From Chloroflexota bacterium (GTDB taxonomy: Bacteria > Chloroflexota > UBA6077 > FW602-bin22 > JAMCWG01), in NCBI GenBank assembly GCA_023475235.1, contig JAMCWG010000023.1, positions 1-50,902 of the forward strand: a stretch of DNA of 50,902 nt, in the 5' to 3' direction. Numbering within the stretch: position 1 is the stretch's first letter; every line of letters starts with the position of its first letter. The notes under the pieces were generated by a model. That model saw only the letters and a list, made by a program, of their open reading frames with translations, searched no databases and was not told the DNA's origin. Shown piece after piece: positions 14,746 to 22,688 of the stretch. The translations under genes were made by a program, and so were the position numbers.

Positions 14746-17700
14746 ATGAGTGATCTGAGCAAGAAGCAACTATCGTACCTGGGGGAAATGTTCGGCGACC
14801 GCGTATCGTTTCGCCCCCTCGAGCGCAAGCTATACGGCCACGACATCGCCGCGATGCCGAGCCTGATCAAGCCCCTCATCGGAGACACCACGCCGGCGGC
14901 GGTGGTCCAGCCCGAGACCGAGGCGGAGCTGGTCGAGCTGGTGCGCTGGGCGGCAGCGAACGGTATCCCCCTCACGCCGCGGGGTAAGGCATCGTCGGGC
15001 TACGGCGGTGCCATCCCCCTCAAGCATGGGCTGGTGGTCGACTTCTACCGCATGAAGCGGGTCGTCGCTGTCGACACTGAGCACGGCACCGCCACGGTTG
15101 AAGCCGGCATCGTATGGGAGAAGCTGGATGCGGAGCTGGCGAAACACGGCCTGACCCTCCGGCTCTACCCCACCTCCTATCCGTCCTCCACGGCGGGCGG
15201 CTGGCTGGCGCAGGGCGGCGCCGGCATCGGCTCCTACGAATCGGGATGGTACCGCGAGAATGTCCTCAGCGCCCGCGTCGTGCTGCCCAGCGGGGAAGTC
15301 CGCGAGGTCAGTGGCGGCGAGCTAGACCTCGTGGCCGACGCCGAGGGCACTACCGGCTTCATTTCCCAGCTCACCCTCAAAGTCCAGCCCCTGGAAGACC
15401 TGGATGTGCTCGCCATCGGCTGCCCGAACCCCCACGACCTGCAACGCCTGGTCGAAGGCATCGTGGCCGCCGAGATGCCCATCTGGTCGCTGGTCTTCAT
15501 CAACCCCAAGATGGCCGAGCTGAAGAACCGTGCGCCGCTGATGGAGCACAACGGGCATTCCGTCGAGGAGCGCGTGCTGCTGCCGGCGTCGTACATCATG
15601 ACCCTGGCCTATCGTAAGAGAGACCGCGAGGCAGTGCAGGAGAAGCTCCGCGGCATCGTGCGTATGTGCGAGGCTGAGATCCTCAGCGACAAGATCGCCA
15701 ACCACGAGTGGAAGAACCGCTTCAGGCTGATGGTGGTCAAGCGGCTGGGGCCGTCCCTGGTACCGGCCGAGGTGGTGATCCCGCTGTCCAGCCTGGGCGA
15801 CGTGATGAGCGAGGTCGAGCGCAAGATAAACCAGCCGCTGGTCAAGGAAGGCGTCGTCATTCGCAAAGGCGCGAATGGGGCGCCGGAAGTGGTCATCCTG
15901 GGGTTCATCCCCAGCGACCAGCGCAAGTTCTCCTACAACTTCGTCTTCGGTCTGGTGCTGACGCTGGTCAACATCGCCGAGAGGCACGGCGGGCGCCCCT
16001 ACAGCACGGGCCTGTACTTCGGCAGCCGGGCCAAAGAGATACTGGGCGCCGGCCGCGTGGCCAGGCTGAAGGCTTTCAAGAAGCAGGTCGACCCCCGACG
16101 GATCCTCAATCCCGGCAAGGTCATCAACAATGGGCTGGTCGGCAAGGCGCTGGCATTGGGCAGCGCCTTCGAGCCGCTCATCCGGCCCTTCGGCAACCAC
16201 GTCATCACCCAGGTGGGCGAGCGGCCGTCCGAGCCGGTGCGCGATATCCCCGCCGATGTGGCCTGGTATGCCTATTCCTGCTCGCAGTGCGGCTACTGCG
16301 TCGACGAGTGCGACCAGTTCTACGGCCGGGGCTGGGAGAGCCAGAGCCCGCGGGGCAAGTGGTACTGGCTGCGCGAGTATATGGAGGGCCGTGAGAAGTG
16401 GGACCAGTCGGTGGTGGACACCTTCCTGGTCTGTACTACCTGCGAGCTGTGCAATCTCCGCTGCTCGGCAGCGCTGCCCATCGAGCCGTCGTGGATGAAG
16501 CTGCGCGGCAAGCTGGTCGACGAAGAGAAGAAGATGACCTTCCCGCCCTTCGTGATGATGGCCGAGGCCCTGACCGCTGAGGGAGACATCTGGGCCGGCT
16601 ACCGCAAGGACCGGGCGAACTGGTTCCCCGAGGACCTGCTGGAGAAGCACGGGCCGGAGCACAAGTCCAAGAACGTCTATTTCGCCGGCTGCACCGCCTC
16701 ATATGTCGAGAATGACATCGGGATGGCCAGCGTGCGCCTGCTGGACAAGGCAGGCGTCGACTTCACTTACCTGGGCGAGAAGGAGAGCTGCTGCGCCACG
16801 CCGATGCTGGTGGCCGGCCGCTGGGACCTCTTCGCCGAGACGATGAAGCGGAACATCCAGGCCGTGAAGGACGCCGGCGCGGATACCGTGATCGCCTCGT
16901 GTCCTGCTTGCGACATGATGTGGCGGAACGTGTATCCCGAATGGGCCGAGAAGCTGGGCATCGAGTACGGTATCACCGCCAAGCACTACAGCGAGATCGT
17001 ATCCGAGAAGATCAGAAGCGGCGAGTTCGCATTCCCGGCCAACGAGATGGAGCCGGTGACGGTCACCTGGCATGACTCGTGCCATATCGGCCGGGCGTCC
17101 GGCGTGTTCGAGCCGCCGCGCGAGCTGATCAAGGCCATCCCCAACGTGAACTTCGTGGAGATGAGCCACAACCGCGAGAACGCCCACTGCTGCGGCTCGG
17201 TGCTGACGCTCATCAAAGAGCCGCCGGTGGCCACCGAAATCGGCAAGATTCGCCTGGACGAGGCCGTGGAGGCCGGCGCGGAGAAGGTGCTGGCGCTGTG
17301 CCCCTGCTGCGAGTTCCAGCTTCGGGTGAGCCGCGACAAGAAGGACCTGCCCGTCGAGGTCACCGATCTGGCTCGCTTCGCCTCGACGGCCCTCGGCTAC
17401 CAGTTCCCTGACCCGCATCCCGAGGTGCGGGCGCAGTGGGCCGTTTTCGAGGCGATGATCGCCCTGATGACGCCCCAGGGCTTCGCCAACCTGATGGGCA
17501 CGATGTGGCCGGAGCTGATCGACGCGATGCCGTTCGGCATGGGGCCGATGATGCGGTTGATGGGCAAGGTGCCGGGCGCGCTGGACCTGATGAAGCCGAT
17601 GTTCCCCATCCTGTTCCCCCGGCTGCTGCCGATGATGATGCCCAAGGTGATGACCACCATGCTGGAACGGGTGGGGGAGATGGTGCCGATGCCCGACTAT

Positions 17701-17853
17701 ATGCAGGAGCAGATGCCGGAGCTGATGCCGAAGGTGATGGACAACCTGATGCCGCATATGATCGGCGACGTGGTGCCGCTGGTGACACAGCCGATGATCG
17801 ACTACCTGAGGGGCAAGCGGGAAGTCCGCCTCAGCCCCTCCGGCGGACACTAG
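14746..17853 (+). CDS. FAD-linked oxidase/Fe-S oxidoreductase fusion with Met-rich tail
   Basis: A fused flavoprotein and heterodisulfide-reductase-type Fe-S protein of 1035 residues. An N-terminal FAD_binding_4 domain (about 50-190, STAGGWLAQGGAGIGS) is followed by a GlcD-type C-terminal flavin region to about 470. Next come two 4Fe-4S sites (Cys512/515/518/522 and 563/566/569/573) and two CCG domains (ESCCATP, SCPACD; AHCCGSVLT, CPCCEF) to about 880. This is the layout of 2-hydroxyacid (glycolate or D-lactate) dehydrogenases fused with a GlpC-like subunit. The substrate is unknown. The last 130 residues are unusual: about 25 Met in 120 positions, with repeated MMP, LMP and MPxLMP units and no recognised domain. 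The start ATG follows GAAGGAG at 13 bp. The gene is a single transcription unit with a strong promoter. Confidence 0.85.
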   Translation: MSDLSKKQLSYLGEMFGDRVSFRPLERKLYGHDIAAMPSLIKPLIGDTTPAAVVQPETEAELVELVRWAAANGIPLTPRGKASSGYGGAIPLKHGLVVDFYRMKRVVAVDTEHGTATVEAGIVWEKLDAELAKHGLTLRLYPTSYPSSTAGGWLAQGGAGIGSYESGWYRENVLSARVVLPSGEVREVSGGELDLVADAEGTTGFISQLTLKVQPLEDLDVLAIGCPNPHDLQRLVEGIVAAEMPIWSLVFINPKMAELKNRAPLMEHNGHSVEERVLLPASYIMTLAYRKRDREAVQEKLRGIVRMCEAEILSDKIANHEWKNRFRLMVVKRLGPSLVPAEVVIPLSSLGDVMSEVERKINQPLVKEGVVIRKGANGAPEVVILGFIPSDQRKFSYNFVFGLVLTLVNIAERHGGRPYSTGLYFGSRAKEILGAGRVARLKAFKKQVDPRRILNPGKVINNGLVGKALALGSAFEPLIRPFGNHVITQVGERPSEPVRDIPADVAWYAYSCSQCGYCVDECDQFYGRGWESQSPRGKWYWLREYMEGREKWDQSVVDTFLVCTTCELCNLRCSAALPIEPSWMKLRGKLVDEEKKMTFPPFVMMAEALTAEGDIWAGYRKDRANWFPEDLLEKHGPEHKSKNVYFAGCTASYVENDIGMASVRLLDKAGVDFTYLGEKESCCATPMLVAGRWDLFAETMKRNIQAVKDAGADTVIASCPACDMMWRNVYPEWAEKLGIEYGITAKHYSEIVSEKIRSGEFAFPANEMEPVTVTWHDSCHIGRASGVFEPPRELIKAIPNVNFVEMSHNRENAHCCGSVLTLIKEPPVATEIGKIRLDEAVEAGAEKVLALCPCCEFQLRVSRDKKDLPVEVTDLARFASTALGYQFPDPHPEVRAQWAVFEAMIALMTPQGFANLMGTMWPELIDAMPFGMGPMMRLMGKVPGALDLMKPMFPILFPRLLPMMMPKVMTTMLERVGEMVPMPDYMQEQMPELMPKVMDNLMPHMIGDVVPLVTQPMIDYLRGKREVRLSPSGGH

Positions 17854-17867
17854 GACGCGTCGCCGCC

Positions 17868-17948
17868 CTGTCATCCTGAGGGAGAGGCCGGTCTTAGCAA
17901 GGGGCGTTGTAGAGACTAGAAGACTCTTCGCTTCGCTCAGAGTGACAG
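17868..17948. repeat. TGTCATCCTGAG inverted-repeat element, copy A
   Basis: CTGTCATCCTGAG at 17868-17880 faces CTCAGAGTGACAG at 17936-17948. The 81-bp unit is one of a dispersed family also found at 19387-19537, with a half copy at 24919-24931. Confidence 0.65.
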
Positions 17949-17956
17949 CCACGTGC

Positions 17957-17992
17957 AGGTCTCCTGCGGGCAGCGCTGCCTGCAGGAGACCT
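17957..17992. terminator. Hairpin after the oxidoreductase gene
   Basis: An inverted repeat with 18-bp arms (17 paired) without a separate loop, half-site AGGTCTCCTGC, about 100 bp after the stop codon. CTTGTT follows. It is a plausible transcription terminator. Confidence 0.5.
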
Positions 17993-18016
17993 TGTTCATC
18001 CCGCAGGGCGCGAACC

Positions 18017-18044
18017 TTGCGGGACACGTATGAATCGCTAAAAT
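18017..18044 (+). promoter_or_regulatory. Promoter candidate for the MFS exporter at 18109
   Basis: TTGCGG (18017-18022) and TAAAAT (18039-18044) with a 16-bp spacer, 65 nt before the start codon. Confidence 0.4.
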
Positions 18045-18108
18045 ATGGCAATTGCCTTGAACCCGTGGCGGACTTCGTCACCGGGCTCGATGGCTGGGGG
18101 TTGGAACG

Positions 18109-19332
18109 ATGAAAACGCGTGCCGAGGTGGCCCCGCTCATTCTCAGCCTGGGGCTCGCCGGCTTTGTGGTCATGGCCGATAACTGGGTGGTGTCCCCTAT
18201 CGTACCAGCGATCGCGCGGGATATCGGCGCGTCGGCGGTACGCACGGCCGTGCTCATCACCGCCTATATGCTGCCCTTCGCCATCTTCCAGCTCCTCTAC
18301 GGGCCGCTGGCAGACCGCTATGGCAAGCTCCGCGTGCTGCGCTTCACCCTTGTCGGCTTCACCGCCGCAGCCGGTCTCACCGCTCTCGGCACCAGCCTGA
18401 CCGATCTATCCATCTATCGCGCGCTCACCGGGGCCTTTGCGGCCGCTACGATGCCCGTTTCTATGGCCCTCATCGGCGACACCGTGCGGATGGAGGAGCG
18501 CCAGGCGGCCATCGGCTCCTTCCTGGGCATCTCCTTTCTGGGACAGGGCCTGTCGATGGGCATCGGCGGAGCGATTGCCTACCTCCTGAACTGGCGAGGC
18601 GTGTTCATTGCCTACGCCGCCATTTCCGCAGTGATAACATTTCTGCTCATTCTGCGCAGCCGCGGCCTGGCCGATCCCGGCAGCCCACATGCGGAAGTGC
18701 TGGCCCCGTACCGCTGGCTTCTCACCCAGGGACGCAGCCTCCGCACCTATCTGGTCGTATTCGCGGAAGGGACCCTGATCGGGGGCGGCTTCTCCTATCT
18801 GGGGGCCTTTCTCAGTCACCAATTCGGCCTGGATAACCTGGCCATCGGCGCGACGATGACCGCCTTCGGGCTGGCGGCGATCATCGGCGGGCGCAAGAGC
18901 GGGGCGGTGGCGGGCCGTATAGGGCGGCGTCGGACGCTGGTCGGCGGGCTGCTCCTGGCGGCGATAGGCGATGGCCTTATCTTCCTGTTTGGTGGCACTT
19001 TCGCTGCCGTTGTGCTGTCCATCGCTCTTCTGGGCGCCGGGTTTATGTTCGCTCATTCCACGCTGCTCACCCTGGCCACGGAGTTCGCGGCCAGGGCGCG
19101 GGGCACCGCTATGTCACTGGTGGCCTTCTTTCTGATGGGCGGCGGAGCCATCGGCACAGCGCTGGGTGGAAGGTTCCTGGAAGCCGCTTCGTACGGTGCC
19201 TTCTTCGGGCTGTGGGCGGCGTTGCTCCTCGGCCTGGCGGCGTTCGCCCTGGTCGGCGTATCAGATACCCTGCCGGCAACGATGCAGCCAACTGTGCGGC
19301 CCGAGGCTGCGGGGATGTCCCATCGGCCGTAG
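18109..19332 (+). CDS. MFS exporter, DHA1-like
   Basis: A 12-helix carrier of 407 residues. Motif A is GPLADRYGKLRVL near residue 65, and the second half has the related AGRIGRRRTLVGG. A hydrophilic loop near residue 185 separates the halves. DHA1-type proteins usually export drugs or metabolites in exchange for protons. It starts MKTRAEVAPLILSLGLAGFVVMADN and has the normal length. It is not closely related to the FYGWW carriers at 8-12 kb and belongs to another MFS branch. It is flanked by inverted-repeat elements on both sides and appears to be transcribed alone. Confidence 0.85.
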   Translation: MKTRAEVAPLILSLGLAGFVVMADNWVVSPIVPAIARDIGASAVRTAVLITAYMLPFAIFQLLYGPLADRYGKLRVLRFTLVGFTAAAGLTALGTSLTDLSIYRALTGAFAAATMPVSMALIGDTVRMEERQAAIGSFLGISFLGQGLSMGIGGAIAYLLNWRGVFIAYAAISAVITFLLILRSRGLADPGSPHAEVLAPYRWLLTQGRSLRTYLVVFAEGTLIGGGFSYLGAFLSHQFGLDNLAIGATMTAFGLAAIIGGRKSGAVAGRIGRRRTLVGGLLLAAIGDGLIFLFGGTFAAVVLSIALLGAGFMFAHSTLLTLATEFAARARGTAMSLVAFFLMGGGAIGTALGGRFLEAASYGAFFGLWAALLLGLAAFALVGVSDTLPATMQPTVRPEAAGMSHRP

Positions 19333-19386
19333 TCCTCAGACGGCACGCTGTGAGAAAGCCCCGGGGTCTTTCGGCTATGAGCCGAA

Positions 19387-19537
19387 TTGTCATGCTGAGC
19401 CCTTCGCGTTCACTCAGGACAAGCTCCGCGAAGCATCTCAGCGCCCCGTATATGGCCGTTGGAGATGCCCTTGGAAACGACAATCGAGACCCTTCGCGAA
19501 GTCTACCCTGAACGGAGTGAAGGGCTCAGGGTGACAA
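19387..19537. repeat. TGTCAYCCTGAG inverted-repeat element, copy B
   Basis: The ends TTGTCATGCTGAGCCCTTC (19387-19405) and the complement of TTGTCACCCTGAGCCCTTC (19519-19537) pair at 17 of 19 positions. The 151-bp element has further internal repeats around GCGAAG. It resembles a small non-autonomous element or structured intergenic repeat and has no coding potential. Confidence 0.65.
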
Positions 19538-19933
19538 CCGAAACACCCTGGAGAAAGCCCCAGTATTGCTATTTGCGGCATCGCCTTTATGCTATAATGT
19601 CCCCCTAGCAATGCTGTACGCTTTATGCTGAACTGGTCATATTCGATGATGAGGAGACGTCCGTGAAAGTCCATTCATCCCTCCGACCTCTCGCCTCGTT
19701 GTCTTGTGTTCCTCATCTTGACTTACCTCGCCCGCCGTCCGACCCATTACCAGCCGCGGTACCAGCCTCCCCTCATCAGGGTGTGTCCGATATCGTGATC
19801 GCCATGCGTAGCGCAGAGGTGGAGTGCAGCTAGCCTGACACCGGTCGGGACTGCATCTCCTGCCACGGCGCAGGGCCGCGCCAGTATGTTTCCAGGCCTG
19901 ACCATTAAAATCAGCTTAAGGAGAGCACCGAAG
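19538..19933 (+). other. Promoter and long untranslated leader of the HExxH protein
   Basis: An extended -10 (TGCTATAAT, with TATAAT at 19593-19598) would start transcription near 19605 and leave a leader of about 330 nt. A GTG frame of 57 codons at 19662-19835 follows AGGAG, but its composition is not convincing as a protein. No known riboswitch consensus was recognised. Confidence 0.4.
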
Positions 19934-21325
19934 ATGCGCTATTCTCGCAAGAGTCTCCTGGCGACTTTGGCGGTAATCTTCTTGACAGGCACGTTGCTTC
20001 TGGCGAATGGGGGAGGCGTCTACGCCGAGGGCGGGACCTTCCCGGGGAGCCCGTTCAACGGCATGCAGACCACCTATACTATCTCCGGCGCGAGTATCAT
20101 CTCCAGCACCGACTCGGCAGGCTTTACCTACAGTCGAACCATGAAGGGTAACCTGGGCACGGGCCAGTTGCGGGTATCGGGATCAGCTAAGATGGGGAGT
20201 GGGTACTACGCTGATGTGGTGGTGCAGGTATGGGCTGGCGCCAAGCAACAGCAGTGGAAGGCTAGAATCCCCACTGGGTGGCCGGGGTTCAACTCCCAAT
20301 CGTTCGATGTGGCCGTTGATATCCCGGCCGGTGCCACCAGCGGCGGATTCAGCATCGATATGACCGGCGTCTACAATGCCGGGACCCGCGGCGTCGTGGT
20401 CAGCGGCACCTTCGCCGGCGCCCCTGTTGCCACTGCCACGTCGACCCCCCTCCCGACGGCGACGGCCACCCCGGTGCCACCGACGGCTATCCCCACCCCT
20501 ACCGCTACTCCCACAAAGCCGGTGCCCTGCACCCTATCGTTGGAGGACCAGGTCCGGCGATCGAACGAGCTATACCTCAAGTCGTTCGACGGCACGTGTC
20601 TGGGGCAGGTCGTCAGCCTGGGTGATGCGGGAACCTTCCAGAACGCGATGGAGGGTGTGCAGGTCCAGCAAGATGGGGGCTACACTCCGAGCTATCTGGA
20701 CGGGCGTATGCGGCTGCAAGTCAAGCCGTGTGACGGTAATCTTCAGGTAGGAGCAGGTGCGAATGAGACGGCCTGGCACGAAACGATGCATCGCCTGGAA
20801 CATCTGAACGGGGACTTCGACAGCCCCAATGCCAGTGTTGAAGGCTATGCGGACCGCAACGCCGACTATGTCACTATACTGGGAGCGTTACTCAATGAGA
20901 TGAGGAATCTGGAGGCCCAGGCGAAAAAGGGCGCATCCGCAGACCAGTTGGGGCGTGTCTGGCAGCGCCTGCAGGACTCATTCGTTCGGGGGAACCCGGT
21001 CAACCCGTTTGCAGCCGTCCCCGACCTTGACCAGTTGCAGCGCTGGACCGGCTTCCGGGCCCGGATAGACGAAATCCGCAATATATACCTCAACGGCTGC
21101 GCCGGGGAGGCGATGAAGCAGGCCGTTCTCAGCGTGCCGGAGCCGCCGGCCTACATATCGCCTGGTGGCATAACAGTGGGCGCACCGGAGCCACCGGCTC
21201 CAACCGAAGATGCGCCGGTCCCGGAGGATGCCCCGCCGACGGTCCCCGGAGAAGAACCCCCGGGGACCGAGAGTGGACCGCTCCCGGAGGATGTCGGCCC
21301 GGGGGAGACGCCGGTCGAGTTTTGA
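19934..21325 (+). CDS. Secreted protein with HExxH metallopeptidase-like motif
   Basis: An exported protein of 463 residues that I cannot assign to a family. The signal peptide is 1-34 (MRYSRKSLLATLAVIFLTG). Residues 35-165 form a beta-rich domain. A Thr/Pro linker covers about 170-195 (TSTPLPTATATPVPPTAIP). The C-terminal domain carries HETMH at 282-286 and Glu303 in ASVEGYADRNADY, an HExxH-x16-E arrangement like the zinc site of gluzincin peptidases. The final 60 residues are an acidic Pro-rich tail (APEPPAPTEDAPVPEDAPP). The start at 19934 follows AAGGAG; the open frame extends 16 codons upstream without such support. Proteolytic activity is inferred from the motif only. Confidence 0.7.
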   Translation: MRYSRKSLLATLAVIFLTGTLLLANGGGVYAEGGTFPGSPFNGMQTTYTISGASIISSTDSAGFTYSRTMKGNLGTGQLRVSGSAKMGSGYYADVVVQVWAGAKQQQWKARIPTGWPGFNSQSFDVAVDIPAGATSGGFSIDMTGVYNAGTRGVVVSGTFAGAPVATATSTPLPTATATPVPPTAIPTPTATPTKPVPCTLSLEDQVRRSNELYLKSFDGTCLGQVVSLGDAGTFQNAMEGVQVQQDGGYTPSYLDGRMRLQVKPCDGNLQVGAGANETAWHETMHRLEHLNGDFDSPNASVEGYADRNADYVTILGALLNEMRNLEAQAKKGASADQLGRVWQRLQDSFVRGNPVNPFAAVPDLDQLQRWTGFRARIDEIRNIYLNGCAGEAMKQAVLSVPEPPAYISPGGITVGAPEPPAPTEDAPVPEDAPPTVPGEEPPGTESGPLPEDVGPGETPVEF

Positions 21326-21364
21326 GGTCTGGGGGGACAATCTCCTCTTATCCTTTGCACACAG

Positions 21365-21417
21365 AGGGGTGAGGCAAGCCTCGCCCCTCTGGCTTGGGCG
21401 AGGCTTGCCTCACCCCT
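21365..21417. terminator. Hairpin after the HExxH gene
   Basis: Perfect inverted repeat with 22-bp arms (21365-21386 and 21396-21417, half-site GGGGTGAGGCAAGCC) and a 9-nt loop, 40 bp after the stop codon. It is a likely terminator, or another palindromic intergenic repeat. Confidence 0.55.
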
Positions 21418-21524
21418 AAGACTACGACTACCACGACGTGTGAATGACGCTCCCCGCCCGGCGAAGCCGCCGCGCCAGGTGCGTCTGCCGATCATTCGTC
21501 TCATCGCGCTGTTCACCCGGCTCG

Positions 21525-21533
21525 TGCTATACT
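21525..21533 (+). promoter_or_regulatory. Extended -10 candidate for the aldo/keto reductase
   Basis: TGCTATACT, with TATACT at 21528-21533, is 72 nt before the start codon. No clear -35 box. Confidence 0.3.
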
Positions 21534-21604
21534 CTCTCCGGCATCACTGGCAGGGGTATTCCCAGAATCATTCGACTGAGCTGGCGATGGCCGGGAGGTG
21601 CAAG

Positions 21605-22684
21605 ATGCGTTACCGAAGATTGGGGCGGACCGAGCTGCAGGTATCCGAGATCGGCATCGGCGGCGGCGGTCTGCGGTGCTCGACGGCCGGCTATGCCGTC
21701 GAGCTGCTCCGGCGGGCACTGGAGCTCGGCGTAAACTACATCGATACGGCTACTGCCTACGGCGACAGCGAGACCAAGGTGGGCCTGGCATTACAGGGAA
21801 GGCGCAAGGACGCCGTCATCGCCACCAAGCTCGACGCGGTGACGGCGGCGGAGGGCGAGTCGGAGTTCGCCGCCTCGCTGGAGAGGCTGCGCACCGACTA
21901 TGTCGACGTGCTGCACCTGCACGGCGTGCAGGACCTGGAAGACCTGGACCGGCGGATGGCGTCCGGCGGGGTGTTCGACGTGCTGCGGCGGGCCAAGCGC
22001 GACGGCCGGGCCAGGTTCGTGGGCGTCACCGGACACCGGCACGAGGTGCTGGTCGAGGCATTGCAGCGTGATGTATTCGACGTGACCCTGTTCATAATGA
22101 ACATCGCCGAACAGGACGCCACGAAGGAGCTGATCCCCCTGGCATTGCGTAAGAACATCGGTATGACGGTGATGAAGCCGCTGGCCACCGGACTGCTCCC
22201 TTCGAAACTGGCCCTGCGCTACCTCCTGGCCCATCCCGTGGGATCGGTGGTGCCCAGCGGCTCTACCATCGAGTGGCTGGAGTCCAACGTCGCCGTCTCC
22301 GATATGTCCCACCTGCCGCTGACTGCCGAGGAGCAGGCCGAGATCGAGCGGCTGCACCGCCGGCTGGCGCACGTCCGCTGCCGCATCTGCGGCCTGTGTG
22401 ATCCCTGCCCGCAGGGGATCAAGATTGGCGACCTCCTGGGGACATACCGCTTCTACAACGAATTCCGCAGCAGGGGACGGGAAGGGGTGCTGTCGTTCCA
22501 GTGGGGCGATTGGGCGCGTGCCAATTTCCCGAAGGAGCTGGAGGACCACCTCGCGGCCATCGCCCGGTGCGACGATTGCAGGGAATGCGAGCCCCGGTGC
22601 CCCCACCAGTTGCCCATCGTGAGCTTGCTGCGAGATATGGTGCCCGCGATGCAGGAGTTGAAGTCGATCACCGCTATCTGGTGA
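21605..22684 (+). CDS. Aldo/keto reductase with C-terminal ferredoxin-like Fe-S domain
   Basis: A cytoplasmic NADP-dependent oxidoreductase of 359 residues. The AKR barrel starts MRYRRLGRTELQVSEIGIG. The catalytic tetrad is visible as Asp/Tyr in YIDTATAYG, Lys in IATKLD and His in LHLHGV. The C-terminal part has two Cys clusters: Cys259/262/265/268 (CRICGLCDPCP) and Cys322/325/328/332 (CDDCRECEPRCPH), which suggests two 4Fe-4S sites, as in the AKR subfamily with a ferredoxin-like extension. The start at 21605 follows GGGAGGTG; the open frame extends 55 codons upstream with no support. It ends 4 bp from the convergent yyaL-type gene. The substrate is unknown. Confidence 0.85.
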   Translation: MRYRRLGRTELQVSEIGIGGGGLRCSTAGYAVELLRRALELGVNYIDTATAYGDSETKVGLALQGRRKDAVIATKLDAVTAAEGESEFAASLERLRTDYVDVLHLHGVQDLEDLDRRMASGGVFDVLRRAKRDGRARFVGVTGHRHEVLVEALQRDVFDVTLFIMNIAEQDATKELIPLALRKNIGMTVMKPLATGLLPSKLALRYLLAHPVGSVVPSGSTIEWLESNVAVSDMSHLPLTAEEQAEIERLHRRLAHVRCRICGLCDPCPQGIKIGDLLGTYRFYNEFRSRGREGVLSFQWGDWARANFPKELEDHLAAIARCDDCRECEPRCPHQLPIVSLLRDMVPAMQELKSITAIW

Positions 22685-22688
22685 TTAT

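Noticed and set aside
19662-19835. GTG-started 57-codon frame after AGGAG in the leader of the HExxH gene
   Set aside because: The spacing to AGGAG is good, but the predicted peptide (Pro/Ser-rich, no hydrophobic or domain pattern) gives no support. It is kept only as a note in the leader entry.
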